64,000 nucleotides of DNA. It comes from Elmis aenea. Its lineage: Eukaryota; Arthropoda; Insecta; Coleoptera; Elmidae. The DNA lies in NCBI GenBank assembly GCA_947652605.1, contig CANTFG010000133.1:97906-161905 (forward strand). The letters are read 5' to 3'. The position numbers and the translations under genes are program-made. Shown piece by piece: positions 1-9,159 of the stretch. Each line of letters starts with the position of its first letter. Positions within the stretch are counted from its first letter, which is position 1. The notes beneath the pieces were generated by a model. It was given only the letters and a program-made list of their open reading frames with translations, searched no databases and was not told the DNA's origin.

Positions 1-846
1 TTTGAACAAAATCGTAAGAGCCGTTTTCGAGAAAAATTTTCAAAATTTTAAATTTTTTGAATAACTTTGTAAATTTAATTTCAAAATAGTTGAGACAAAC
101 GGCATTATACTAAGAAAAATAAACTCTATAACATACTAAAATTTGAACAAAATCATAAGAGCCGTTTTCGAGAAAAATTTTCAAAATTTTTAATTTTTTG
201 AATAACTTTGTAAATTAAATTTCAAAATAGTTGAGACAAACGGCATTATACTAAGAAAAATAAACTCTATAACATACTAAAATTTGAACAAAATCGTAAG
301 AGCCGTTTTCGAGAAAAATTTTCAAAATTTTAAATTTTTTGAATAACTTTGTAAATTAAATTTCAAAATAGTTGAGACAAACGGCATTATACTAAGAAAA
401 GTAAACTCTATAACATACTAAAATTTGAACAAAATCGTAAGAGCCGTTTTCGAGAAAAATTTTCAAAATTTTAAATTTTTTGAATATCTTTGTAAATTAA
501 ATTTCAAAATAGTTGAGACAAACGGCATTATACTAAGAAAAATAAACTCTATAACATACTAAAATTTGAACAAAATCGTAAGAGCCGTTTTCGAGAAAAA
601 TTTTCAAAATTTTTAATTTTTTGAATAACTTTGTAAATTAAATTTCAAAATAGTTGAGACAAACGGCATTATACTAAGAAAAGTAAACTCTATAACATAC
701 TAAAATTTGAACAAAATCGTAAGAGCCGTTTTCGAGAAAAATTTTCAAAATTTTTAATTTTTTGAATAACTTTGTAAATTAAATTTCAAAATAGTTGAGA
801 CAAACGGCATTATACTAAGAAAAATAAACTCTATAACATACTAAAA

Positions 847-987
847 TTTGAACAAAATCGTAAGAGCCGTTTTCGAGAAAAATTTTCAAAATTTTTAATT
901 TTTTGAATAACTTTGTAAATTAAATTTCAAAATAGTTGAGACAAACGGCATTATACTAAGAAAAATAAACTCTATAACATACTAAAA
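847..987 (+). repeat. Family A satellite monomer, consensus-like reference copy (141 bp)
   Basis: Phase 1 is set at TTTGAACAAAATC. The monomer has a GC-richer segment at phases 11-31 (with AGCCGTTTTCGAG), an almost pure A/T segment at 32-90, a second GC-richer segment at 91-110 (GAGACAAACGGC) and an A-rich tail with CTCTATAACATACT. It has 16 C, 15 G and four CpG sites (phases 13, 22, 28, 100). Successive phase-1 positions at 1, 142, 283, 424, 565, 706, 847 and 988 confirm the 141-bp period. No protein is encoded: all frames of the consensus are interrupted. Confidence 0.95.
878..904 (+). other. Phased A/T tracts in the A monomer (representative)
   Basis: Phases 32-40 (AAAAATTTT), 42-50 (AAAATTTTT) and 51-58 (AATTTTTT) form three A/T tracts with centres about 10 bp apart, close to one helical turn. 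Such phasing is known to favour intrinsic DNA curvature. Curvature is inferred here, not measured. Confidence 0.6.
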
Positions 988-1128
988 TTTGAACAAAATC
1001 GTAAGAGCCGTTTTCGAGAAAAACTTTCAAAATTTTTAATTTTTTGAATAACTTTGTAAATTAAATTTCAAAATAGTTAAGACAAACGGCATTATACTAA
1101 GAAAAGTAAACTCTAGAACATACTAATA

Positions 1129-1247
1129 TTTGAACAAAATCGTAAGAGCCGTTTTCGAGAAAAATTTTCAAAATTTTAAATTTTTTGAATATCTTTGTAA
1201 ATTAAATTTTAAAATAGTTGAGACAAACGGCATTATACTAAGAAAAA
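1129..1247 (+). repeat. Boundary-type A monomer preceding B1-alpha, reference copy
   Basis: This A variant sits directly before many B1-alpha units. It is preceded by GTTAAGACAAACGG and CTCTAGAACATACTAATATT (standard A: GTTGAGAC, CTCTATAAC, CTAAAATTT). It usually carries TTTTAAATTTTTTGAATATC instead of TTTTTAATTTTTTGAATAAC. It ends at phase 119, where B1 begins. The same variant occurs without a following B block near 33305, 37305, 39727 and 46585, where ordinary A follows. Confidence 0.85.
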
Positions 1248-1281
1248 AAGGCTATATACTCTTTGCACTTTTTTCGACAGA

Positions 1282-1293
1282 AAAATCGATTTT
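1282..1293. other. 12-bp palindrome AAAATCGATTTT in every B unit
   Basis: The self-complementary 12-mer lies about 32 bases into each B unit. It is intact in nearly all B units. It is broken to ATCGACTTTC in the B2 units of the blocks at 56404, 58336, 60301 and 63460, and also altered in the B3 units of the blocks at 3271 (GATTTCCC) and 4075 (GATTTTTC keeps the dyad). Confidence 0.75.
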
Positions 1294-1381
1294 CTTAAAA
1301 CTACAGCAAATGACTTCAAACTTCTTATACACGTTAGTTTTGAGCAAGTTAAGGATTATTAGCCCCTAAATACGATTTTTA

Positions 1382-1397
1382 ATTTTTCGCGAAAAAT
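1382..1397. other. 16-bp perfect palindrome in B1 (CGCG centre)
   Basis: ATTTTTCGCGAAAAAT equals its own reverse complement. It recurs at the end of most B1 units. In most B2 units the centre is CGTG, which breaks the symmetry by one base. A role in protein binding is conjecture. Confidence 0.8.
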
Positions 1398-1409
1398 GGG
1401 AAAAGTACA

Positions 1410-1569
1410 AAGGCTATAGTCTTTGCACTTTTTTCGACAAAAAAATCGATTTTCTTAAAACTACAGCAAATGGCTTCAAACTTCTTATACACATTAGTTA
1501 TGAGCGAATTAAGGATTATTAGCCCCTAAATACGATTTTTAATTTTTCGTGAAAAATGGGAAAAGTACA
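1410..1569 (+). repeat. Family B unit 2 (B2), reference copy (160 bp)
   Basis: B2 is told from B1 by GGCTATAGTC, GGCTTC in place of GACTTC, CACATTAG in place of CACGTTAG, ATGAGCGAATT, and a CGTG instead of CGCG centre near its end. The start varies in length between blocks (TATAGTC, TATAATAGTC, GGTATAGTC), which accounts for most length differences among B2 copies. Confidence 0.92.
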
Positions 1570-1677
1570 AAGGCTATATATAGTCTTTGCACTTTTTTCG
1601 ACAAAAAAATCGATTTTCCTAAAACTACAGCAAATGGCTTCAAACTTCTTATACACGTTAGTTATGAGCAAATTAAG
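1570..1677 (+). repeat. Family B unit 3 (B3), truncated at the B-to-A junction
   Basis: B3 is marked by GATTTTCCTAAAAC and by CACGTTAGTTATGAGCAAATTAAG. In most blocks it stops at ATTAAG, where A resumes at phase 32. In J2b blocks it runs further, through AGCCCCTAAATACG, before joining A at phase 59. This copy has the longest TA run at its start (GGCTATATATAGTC). Confidence 0.92.
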
Positions 1678-2329
1678 AAAAATTTTCAAAATTTTTAATT
1701 TTTTGAATAACTTTGTAAATTAAATTTCAAAATAGTTGAGACAAACGGCATTATACTAAGAAAAATAAACTCTATAACATACTAAAATTTGAACAAAATC
1801 GTAAGAGCCGTTTTCGAGAAAAAATTTCAAAATTTTTAATTTTTTGAATAACTTTGTAAATTAAATTTCAAAATAGTTGAGACAAACGGCATTATACTAA
1901 GAAAAATATACTCTATAACATACTAAACTTTGAACAAAATCGTAAGAGCCGTTTTCGAGAAAAATTTTCAAAATTTTTAATTTTTTGAATAACTTTGTAA
2001 ATTAAATTTCAAAATAGTTGAGACAAACGGCATTATACTAAGAAAAATAAACTCTATAACATACTAAAATTTGAACAAAATCGTAAGAGCCGTTTTCGAG
2101 AAAAATTTTCAAAATTTTTAATTTTTTGAATAACTTTGTAAATTAAATTTCAAAATAGTTAAGACAAACGGCATTATACTAAGAAAAGTAAACTCTAGAA
2201 CATACTAATATTTGAACAAAATCGTAAGAGCCGTTTTCGAGAAAAATTTTCAAAATTTTAAATTTTTTGAATATCTTTGTAAATTAAATTTCAAAATAGT
2301 TGAGACAAACGGCATTATACTAAGAAAAA
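1678..2329 (+). repeat. A run, 4 x 141 + 88 bp
   Basis: Restarts at phase 32. Includes a GAGAAAAAATTTC monomer and an AAAAATATACTC monomer. Ends in the boundary monomer. Confidence 0.92.
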
Positions 2330-2759
2330 AAGGCTATATACTCTTTGCACTTTTTTCGACAGAAAAATCGATTTTCTTAAAACTACAGCAAATGACTTCA
2401 AACTTCTTATACACGTTAGTTTTGAGCAAGTTAAGGATTATTAGCCCCTAAATACGATTTTTAATTTTTCGCGAAAAATGGGAAAAGTACAAAGGCTATA
2501 GTCTTTGCACTTTTTTCGACAAAAAAATCGATTTTCTTAAAACTACAGCAAATGGCTTCAAACTTCTTATACACATTAGTTATGAGCGAATTAAGGATTA
2601 TTAGCCCCTAAATACGATTTTTAATTTTTCGTGAAAAATGGGAAAAGTACAAAGGCTATATATAGTCTTTGCACTTTTTTCGACAAAAAAATCGATTTTC
2701 CTAAAACTACAGCAAATGGCTTCAAACTTCTTATACACGTTAGTTATGAGCAAATTAAG
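2330..2759 (+). repeat. B block 2: B1-alpha, B2, B3; J2a exit
   Basis: 430 bp, 1,082 bp downstream of block 1, with the same unit variants. Confidence 0.93.
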
Positions 2760-3270
2760 AAAAATTTTCAAAATTTTTAATTTTTTGAATAACTTTGTAA
2801 ATTAAATTTTAAAATAGTTGAGACAAACGGCATTATACTAAGAAAAATAAACTCTATAACATACTAAAATTTGAACAAAATCGTAAGAGCCGTTTTCGAG
2901 AAAAAATTTCAAAATTTTTAATTTTTTAAATAACTTTGTAAATTAAATTTCAAAATAGTTGAGACAAACGGCATTATACTAAGAAAAATATACTCTATAA
3001 CATACTAAAATTTGAACAAAATCGTAAGAGCCGTTTTCGAGAAAAATTTTCAAAATTTTTAATTTTTTGAATAACTTTGTAAATTAAATTTCAAAATAGT
3101 TGAGACAAACGGCATTATACTAAGAAAAATAAACTCTATAACATACTAAAATTTGAACAAAATCGTAAGAGCCGTTTTCGAGAAAAATTTTCAAAATTTT
3201 TAATTTTTTGAATAACTTTGTAAATTAAATTTCAAAATAGTTGAGACAAACGGCATTATACTAAGAAAAA
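2760..3270 (+). repeat. A run, 3 x 141 + 88 bp
   Basis: Repeats the start of the previous A run but is one monomer shorter. One monomer has TTTTTTAAATAAC. Ends with a standard monomer, not the boundary type. Confidence 0.92.
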
Positions 3271-3731
3271 AAGGCTATATACTCTTTGCACTTTTTTCGA
3301 CAGAAAAATCGATTTTCTTAAAACTATAGCAAATGACTTCAAACTTCTTATACACGTTAGCTTCGAGCAAGTTAAGGATTATTAGCCCCTAAATACGATT
3401 TTTAATTTTTCGCGAAAAATGGGAAAAGTACAAAGGCTATAGTCTTTGCACTTTTTTCGACAAAAAAATCGATTTTCTTAAAACTACAGCAAATGGCTTC
3501 AAACTTCTTATACACATTAGTTATGAGCGAATTAAGGATTATTAGCCCCTAAATACGATTTTTAATTTTTCGTGAAAAATGGGAAAAGTACAAAGGCTAT
3601 AGTCTTTGCACTTTTTTCGACAAAAAAATCGATTTCCCTAAAACTACAGCAAATGGCTTCAAACTTCTTATACACGTTAGTTATGAGCAAATTAAGGATT
3701 ATTAGCCCCTAAATACGATTTTTAATTTTTT
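3271..3731 (+). repeat. B block 3: B1-beta, B2, long B3; J2b exit
   Basis: B1 has CTATAGC and GCTTCGAGC. B3 has GATTTCCCTAAAAC. First J2b block: A resumes at phase 59. Confidence 0.92.
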
Positions 3732-4074
3732 GAATAACTTTGTAAATTAAATTTCAAAATAGTTGAGACAAACGGCATTATACTAAGAAAAATAAACTCT
3801 ATAACATACTAAAATTTGAACAAAATCGTAAGAGCCGTTTTCGAGAAAAATTTTCAAAATTTTTAATTTTTTGAATAACTTTGTAAATTAAATTTTAAAA
3901 TAGTTGAGACAAACGGCATTATACTAAGAAAAGTAAACTCTATAACATACTAAAATTTGAACAAAATCGTAAGAGCCGTTTTCGAGAAAAATTTTCAAAA
4001 TTTTTAATTTTTTGAATAACTTTGTAAATTAAATTTCAAAATAGTTGAGACAAACGGCATTATACTAAGAAAAA
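3732..4074 (+). repeat. A run, 2 x 141 + 61 bp
   Basis: Short run entered at phase 59, with one AATTTTAAAATAG monomer. Confidence 0.92.
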
Positions 4075-4537
4075 AAGGCTATATACTCTTTGCACTTTTT
4101 TCGACAGAAAAATCGATTTTCTTAAAACTATAGCAAATGACTTCAAACTTCTTATACACGTTAGCTTCGAGCAAGTTAAGGATTATTAGCCCCTAAATAC
4201 GATTTTTAATTTTTCGCGAAAAATGGGAAAAGTACAAAGGCTATAGTCTTTGCACTTTTTTCGACAAAAAAATCGATTTTCTTAAAACTACAGCAAATGG
4301 CTTCAAACTTCTTATACACATTAGTTATGAGCGAATTAAGGATTATTAGCCCCTAAATACGATTTTTAATTTTTCGTGAAAAATGGGAAAAGTACAAAGG
4401 CTATATAGTCTTTGCACTTTTTTCGACAAAAAAATCGATTTTTCTAAAACTACAGCAAATGGCTTCAAACTTCTTATACACGTTAGTTATGAGCAAATTA
4501 AGGATTATTAGCCCCTAAATACGATTTTTAATTTTTT
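4075..4537 (+). repeat. B block 4: B1-beta, B2, long B3; J2b exit
   Basis: 463 bp. B3 starts GGCTATATAGTC (+2 bp) and has GATTTTTCTAAAAC. Otherwise like block 3. Confidence 0.92.
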
Positions 4538-6008
4538 GAATAACTTTGTAAATTAAATTTCAAAATAGTTGAGACAAACGGCATTATACTAAGAAAAATA
4601 AACTCTATAACATACTAAAATTTGAACAAAATCGTAAGAGCCGTTTTCGAGAAAAATTTTCAAAATTTTTAATTTTTTGAATAACTTTGTAAATTAAATT
4701 TCAAAATAGTTGAGACAAACGGCATTATACTAAGAAAAATAAACTCTATAACATACTAAAATTTGAACAAAATCGTAAGAGCCGTTTTCGAGAAAAATTT
4801 TCAAAATTTTAAATTTTTTGAATAACTTTGTAAATTTAATTTCAAAATAGTTGAGACAAACGGCATTATACTAAGAAAAATAAACTCTATAACATACTAA
4901 AATTTGAACAAAATCATAAGAGCCGTTTTCGAGAAAAATTTTCAAAATTTTTAATTTTTTGAATAACTTTGTAAATTAAATTTCAAAATAGTTGAGACAA
5001 ACGGCATTATACTAAGAAAAATAAACTCTATAACATACTAAAATTTGAACAAAATCGTAAGAGCCGTTTTCGAGAAAAATTTTCAAAATTTTAAATTTTT
5101 TGAATAACTTTGTAAATTAAATTTCAAAATAGTTGAGACAAACGGCATTATACTAAGAAAAGTAAACTCTATAACATACTAAAATTTGAACAAAATCGTA
5201 AGAGCCGTTTTCGAGAAAAATTTTCAAAATTTTAAATTTTTTGAATATCTTTGTAAATTAAATTTCAAAATAGTTGAGACAAACGGCATTATACTAAGAA
5301 AAATAAACTCTATAACATACTAAAATTTGAACAAAATCGTAAGAGCCGTTTTCGAGAAAAATTTTCAAAATTTTTAATTTTTTGAATAACTTTGTAAATT
5401 AAATTTCAAAATAGTTGAGACAAACGGCATTATACTAAGAAAAGTAAACTCTATAACATACTAAAATTTGAACAAAATCGTAAGAGCCGTTTTCGAGAAA
5501 AATTTTCAAAATTTTTAATTTTTTGAATAACTTTGTAAATTAAATTTCAAAATAGTTGAGACAAACGGCATTATACTAAGAAAAATAAACTCTATAACAT
5601 ACTAAAATTTGAACAAAATCGTAAGAGCCGTTTTCGAGAAAAATTTTCAAAATTTTTAATTTTTTGAATAACTTTGTAAATTAAATTTCAAAATAGTTGA
5701 GACAAACGGCATTATACTAAGAAAAATAAACTCTATAACATACTAAAATTTGAACAAAATCGTAAGAGCCGTTTTCGAGAAAAATTTTCAAAATTTTTAA
5801 TTTTTTGAATAACTTTGTAAATTAAATTTCAAAATAGTTAAGACAAACGGCATTATACTAAGAAAAGTAAACTCTAGAACATACTAATATTTGAACAAAA
5901 TCGTAAGAGCCGTTTTCGAGAAAAATTTTCAAAATTTTAAATTTTTTGAATATCTTTGTAAATTAAATTTTAAAATAGTTGAGACAAACGGCATTATACT
6001 AAGAAAAA
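4538..6008 (+). repeat. A run, 10 x 141 + 61 bp
   Basis: From 4762 it repeats the opening of the window (offset 4,761), including the CATAAG and GAATATC monomers, and ends in the boundary monomer. Confidence 0.92.
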
Positions 6009-6438
6009 AAGGCTATATACTCTTTGCACTTTTTTCGACAGAAAAATCGATTTTCTTAAAACTACAGCAAATGACTTCAAACTTCTTATACACGTTAGTT
6101 TTGAGCAAGTTAAGGATTATTAGCCCCTAAATACGATTTTTAATTTTTCGCGAAAAATGGGAAAAGTACAAAGGCTATAGTCTTTGCACTTTTTTCGACA
6201 AAAAAATCGATTTTCTTAAAACTACAGCAAATGGCTTCAAACTTCTTATACACATTAGTTATGAGCGAATTAAGGATTATTAGCCCCTAAATACGATTTT
6301 TAATTTTTCGTGAAAAATGGGAAAAGTACAAAGGCTATATATAGTCTTTGCACTTTTTTCGACAAAAAAATCGATTTTCCTAAAACTACAGCAAATGGCT
6401 TCAAACTTCTTATACACGTTAGTTATGAGCAAATTAAG
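6009..6438 (+). repeat. B block 5: B1-alpha, B2, B3; J2a exit
   Basis: Copy of block 1 at offset 4,761. Confidence 0.93.
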
Positions 6439-7090
6439 AAAAATTTTCAAAATTTTTAATTTTTTGAATAACTTTGTAAATTAAATTTCAAAATAGTTGA
6501 GACAAACGGCATTATACTAAGAAAAATAAACTCTATAACATACTAAAATTTGAACAAAATCGTAAGAGCCGTTTTCGAGAAAAAATTTCAAAATTTTTAA
6601 TTTTTTGAATAACTTTGTAAATTAAATTTCAAAATAGTTGAGACAAACGGCATTATACTAAGAAAAATATACTCTATAACATACTAAAATTTGAACAAAA
6701 TCGTAAGAGCCGTTTTCGAGAAAAATTTTCAAAATTTTTAATTTTTTGAATAACTTTGTAAATTAAATTTCAAAATAGTTGAGACAAACGGCATTATACT
6801 AAGAAAAATAAACTCTATAACATACTAAAATTTGAACAAAATCGTAAGAGCCGTTTTCGAGAAAAATTTTCAAAATTTTTAATTTTTTGAATAACTTTGT
6901 AAATTAAATTTCAAAATAGTTAAGACAAACGGCATTATACTAAGAAAAGTAAACTCTAGAACATACTAATATTTGAACAAAATCGTAAGAGCCGTTTTCG
7001 AGAAAAATTTTCAAAATTTTAAATTTTTTGAATATCTTTGTAAATTAAATTTCAAAATAGTTGAGACAAACGGCATTATACTAAGAAAAA
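6439..7090 (+). repeat. A run, 4 x 141 + 88 bp
   Basis: Copy of 1678-2329. Confidence 0.92.
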
Positions 7091-8900
7091 AAGGCTATAT
7101 ACTCTTTGCACTTTTTTCGACAGAAAAATCGATTTTCTTAAAACTACAGCAAATGACTTCAAACTTCTTATACACGTTAGTTTTGAGCAAGTTAAGGATT
7201 ATTAGCCCCTAAATACGATTTTTAATTTTTCGCGAAAAATGGGAAAAGTACAAAGGCTATAGTCTTTGCACTTTTTTCGACAAAAAAATCGATTTTCTTA
7301 AAACTACAGCAAATGGCTTCAAACTTCTTATACACATTAGTTATGAGCGAATTAAGGATTATTAGCCCCTAAATACGATTTTTAATTTTTCGTGAAAAAT
7401 GGGAAAAGTACAAAGGCTATATATAGTCTTTGCACTTTTTTCGACAAAAAAATCGATTTTCCTAAAACTACAGCAAATGGCTTCAAACTTCTTATACACG
7501 TTAGTTATGAGCAAATTAAGAAAAATTTTCAAAATTTTTAATTTTTTGAATAACTTTGTAAATTAAATTTTAAAATAGTTGAGACAAACGGCATTATACT
7601 AAGAAAAATAAACTCTATAACATACTAAAATTTGAACAAAATCGTAAGAGCCGTTTTCGAGAAAAAATTTCAAAATTTTTAATTTTTTAAATAACTTTGT
7701 AAATTAAATTTCAAAATAGTTGAGACAAACAGCATTATACTAAGAAAAATATACTCTATAACATACTAAAATTTGAACAAAATCGTAAGAGCCGTTTTCA
7801 AGAAAAATTTTCAAAATTTTTAATTTTTTGAATAACTTTGTAAATTAAATTTCAAAATAGTTGAGACAAACGGCATTATAATAAGAAAAGTAAACTCTAT
7901 AACATACTAAAATTTGAACAAAATCGTAAAAGCCGTTTTCGAGAAAAATTTTCAAAATTTTTAATTTTTTGAATAACTTTGTAAATTAAATTTCAAAATA
8001 GTTGAGACAAACGGCATTATACTAAGAAAAATAAACTCTATAACATACTAAAATTTGAACAAAATCGTAAAAGCCGTTTTCAAGAAAAATTTTCAAAATT
8101 TTAAATTTTTTGAATAACTTTGTAAATTAAATTTCAAAATAGTTGAGACAAACGGCATTATACTAAGAAAAATAAACTCTATAACATACTAAAATTTGAA
8201 CAAAATCGTAAGAGCCGTTTTCGAGAAAAATTTTCAAAATTTTTAATTTTTTGAATAACTTTGTAAATTAAATTTTAAAATAGTTGAGACAAACGGCATT
8301 ATACTAAGAAAAGTAAACTCTATAACATACTAAAATTTGAACAAAATCGTAAGAGCCGTTTTCGAGAAAAATTTTCAAAATTTTTAATTTTTTGAATAAC
8401 TTTGTAAATTAAATTTCAAAATAGTTGAGACAAACGGCATTATACTAAGAAAAATAAACTCTATCACATACTAAAATTTGAACAAAATCGTAAGAGCCGT
8501 TTTCGAGAAAAATTTTCAAAATTTTTAATTTTTTGAATAACTTTGTAAATTAAATTTTAAAATAGTTGAGACAAACGGCATTATACTAAGAAAAATAAAC
8601 TCTATAACATAATAAAATTTGAACAAAATCGTAAGAGCCGTTTTCGAGAAAAAATTTCAAAATTTTTAATTTTTTGAATAACTTTGTAAATTAAATTTCA
8701 AAATAGTTGAGACAAACGGCATTATACTAAGAAAAGTAAACTCTATAACATACTAAAATTTGAACAAAATCGTAAGAGCCGTTTTCGAGAAAAATTTTAA
8801 AAATTTTTAATTTTTTGAATAACTTTGTAAATTAAATTTCAAAATAGTTGAGACAAACGGCATTATACTAAGAAAAATAAACTCTATAACATACTAAAAT
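6832..8900 (+). repeat. 2,069-bp tandem higher-order unit, copy 1
   Basis: One B block and twelve or so A monomers. Matching marks in copy 2: AAACAGC, TTTTCAAG, TATAATAAG, CTATCACATAC and GAAAAATTTTAAAAATTTTT. Confidence 0.88.
7091..7520 (+). repeat. B block 6: B1-alpha, B2, B3; J2a exit
   Basis: Copy of block 2 (offset 4,761) and of block 7 (offset 2,069). Confidence 0.93.
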
Positions 8901-9159
8901 TTGAACAAAATCGTAAGAGCCGTTTTCGAGAAAAATTTTCAAAATTTTTAATTTTTTGAATAACTTTGTAAATTAAATTTCAAAATAGTTAAGACAAACG
9001 GCATTATACTAAGAAAAGTAAACTCTAGAACATACTAATATTTGAACAAAATCGTAAGAGCCGTTTTCGAGAAAAATTTTCAAAATTTTAAATTTTTTGA
9101 ATATCTTTGTAAATTAAATTTCAAAATAGTTGAGACAAACGGCATTATACTAAGAAAAA
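7521..9159 (+). repeat. A run, 11 x 141 + 88 bp
   Basis: Rich in diagnostic variants: AAACAGC near 7730, TTTTCAAG near 7799, TATAATAAG near 7870 and CTATCACATAC near 8463. Ends in the boundary monomer. Confidence 0.92.

Larger units (their letters stand above)
1..1247 (+). repeat. A run, 8 monomers + 119 bp
   Basis: Starts exactly at A phase 1. The second monomer has the CGTAAG to CATAAG change (near 152). The monomer at 424 already has GAATATC. The last partial monomer is the boundary type. The run is copied at 4762-6008. Confidence 0.93.
1248..1409 (+). repeat. Family B unit 1 (B1), reference copy (162 bp)
   Basis: B1 is the first unit of each block. It carries GGCTATATACTC at its start and CGACAGAAAAATCG, where later units have CGACAAAAAAATCG. 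The alpha form has CTACAGCAAATGACTTC and GTTTTGAGC. The beta form has CTATAGCAAATGACTTC and GTTTCGAGC or GCTTCGAGC. B1 normally ends in the palindromic TTTTTCGCGAAAAA. No coding capacity is supported. Confidence 0.93.
1248..1677 (+). repeat. B block 1: B1-alpha, B2, B3; J2a exit
   Basis: 430 bp. Same composition as the blocks at 2330, 6009, 7091 and 9160, all with the long TATATATAGTC start on B3. Confidence 0.93.
1..4761 (+). repeat. 4,761-bp tandem segment, copy 1
   Basis: The window opening recurs from 4762. The match runs to about 2990 and 7750, including both B blocks. Past that point marks differ (AAACGGC versus AAACAGC). Confidence 0.85.
4762..7750 (+). repeat. 4,761-bp tandem segment, partial copy 2
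   Basis: About 3.0 kb matching copy 1. The first differences I noticed are AACTTTC versus ATTTTTC-type changes near 1024 and 5785. It then passes into the 2,069-bp repeats. Confidence 0.85.

Noticed and set aside
121..141. CTCTATAACAT in each A monomer as a TATA-box promoter
   Set aside because: In sequence with about 78% A+T such a match is expected by chance, and no transcribed unit follows.
847..987. Shared origin of A and B
   Set aside because: Only short A/T-rich stretches agree (ATTTTTAATTTTT, and TATACTCT between B1 and one A variant). This is too little in such AT-rich DNA to claim homology by eye.
1130..1369. Nineteen near-identical 79-residue open frames (1130, 2212, 5891, 6973, 9042, 21945, 28093, 31524, 35502, 37993, 40432, 42711, 44003, 44800, 47291, 49570, 51851, 53497, 54481) as a gene family
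   Set aside because: The start is TTG. The frame crosses the junction of two non-coding satellites, the other blocks carry in-frame stops at the same place, and no ribosome site, promoter or domain is visible.
1248..1677. B blocks as transposable elements inserted in A
   Set aside because: There are no terminal inverted repeats, target-site duplications or coding sequence. Blocks have one fixed entry point and variable unit number, as for a tandem repeat.
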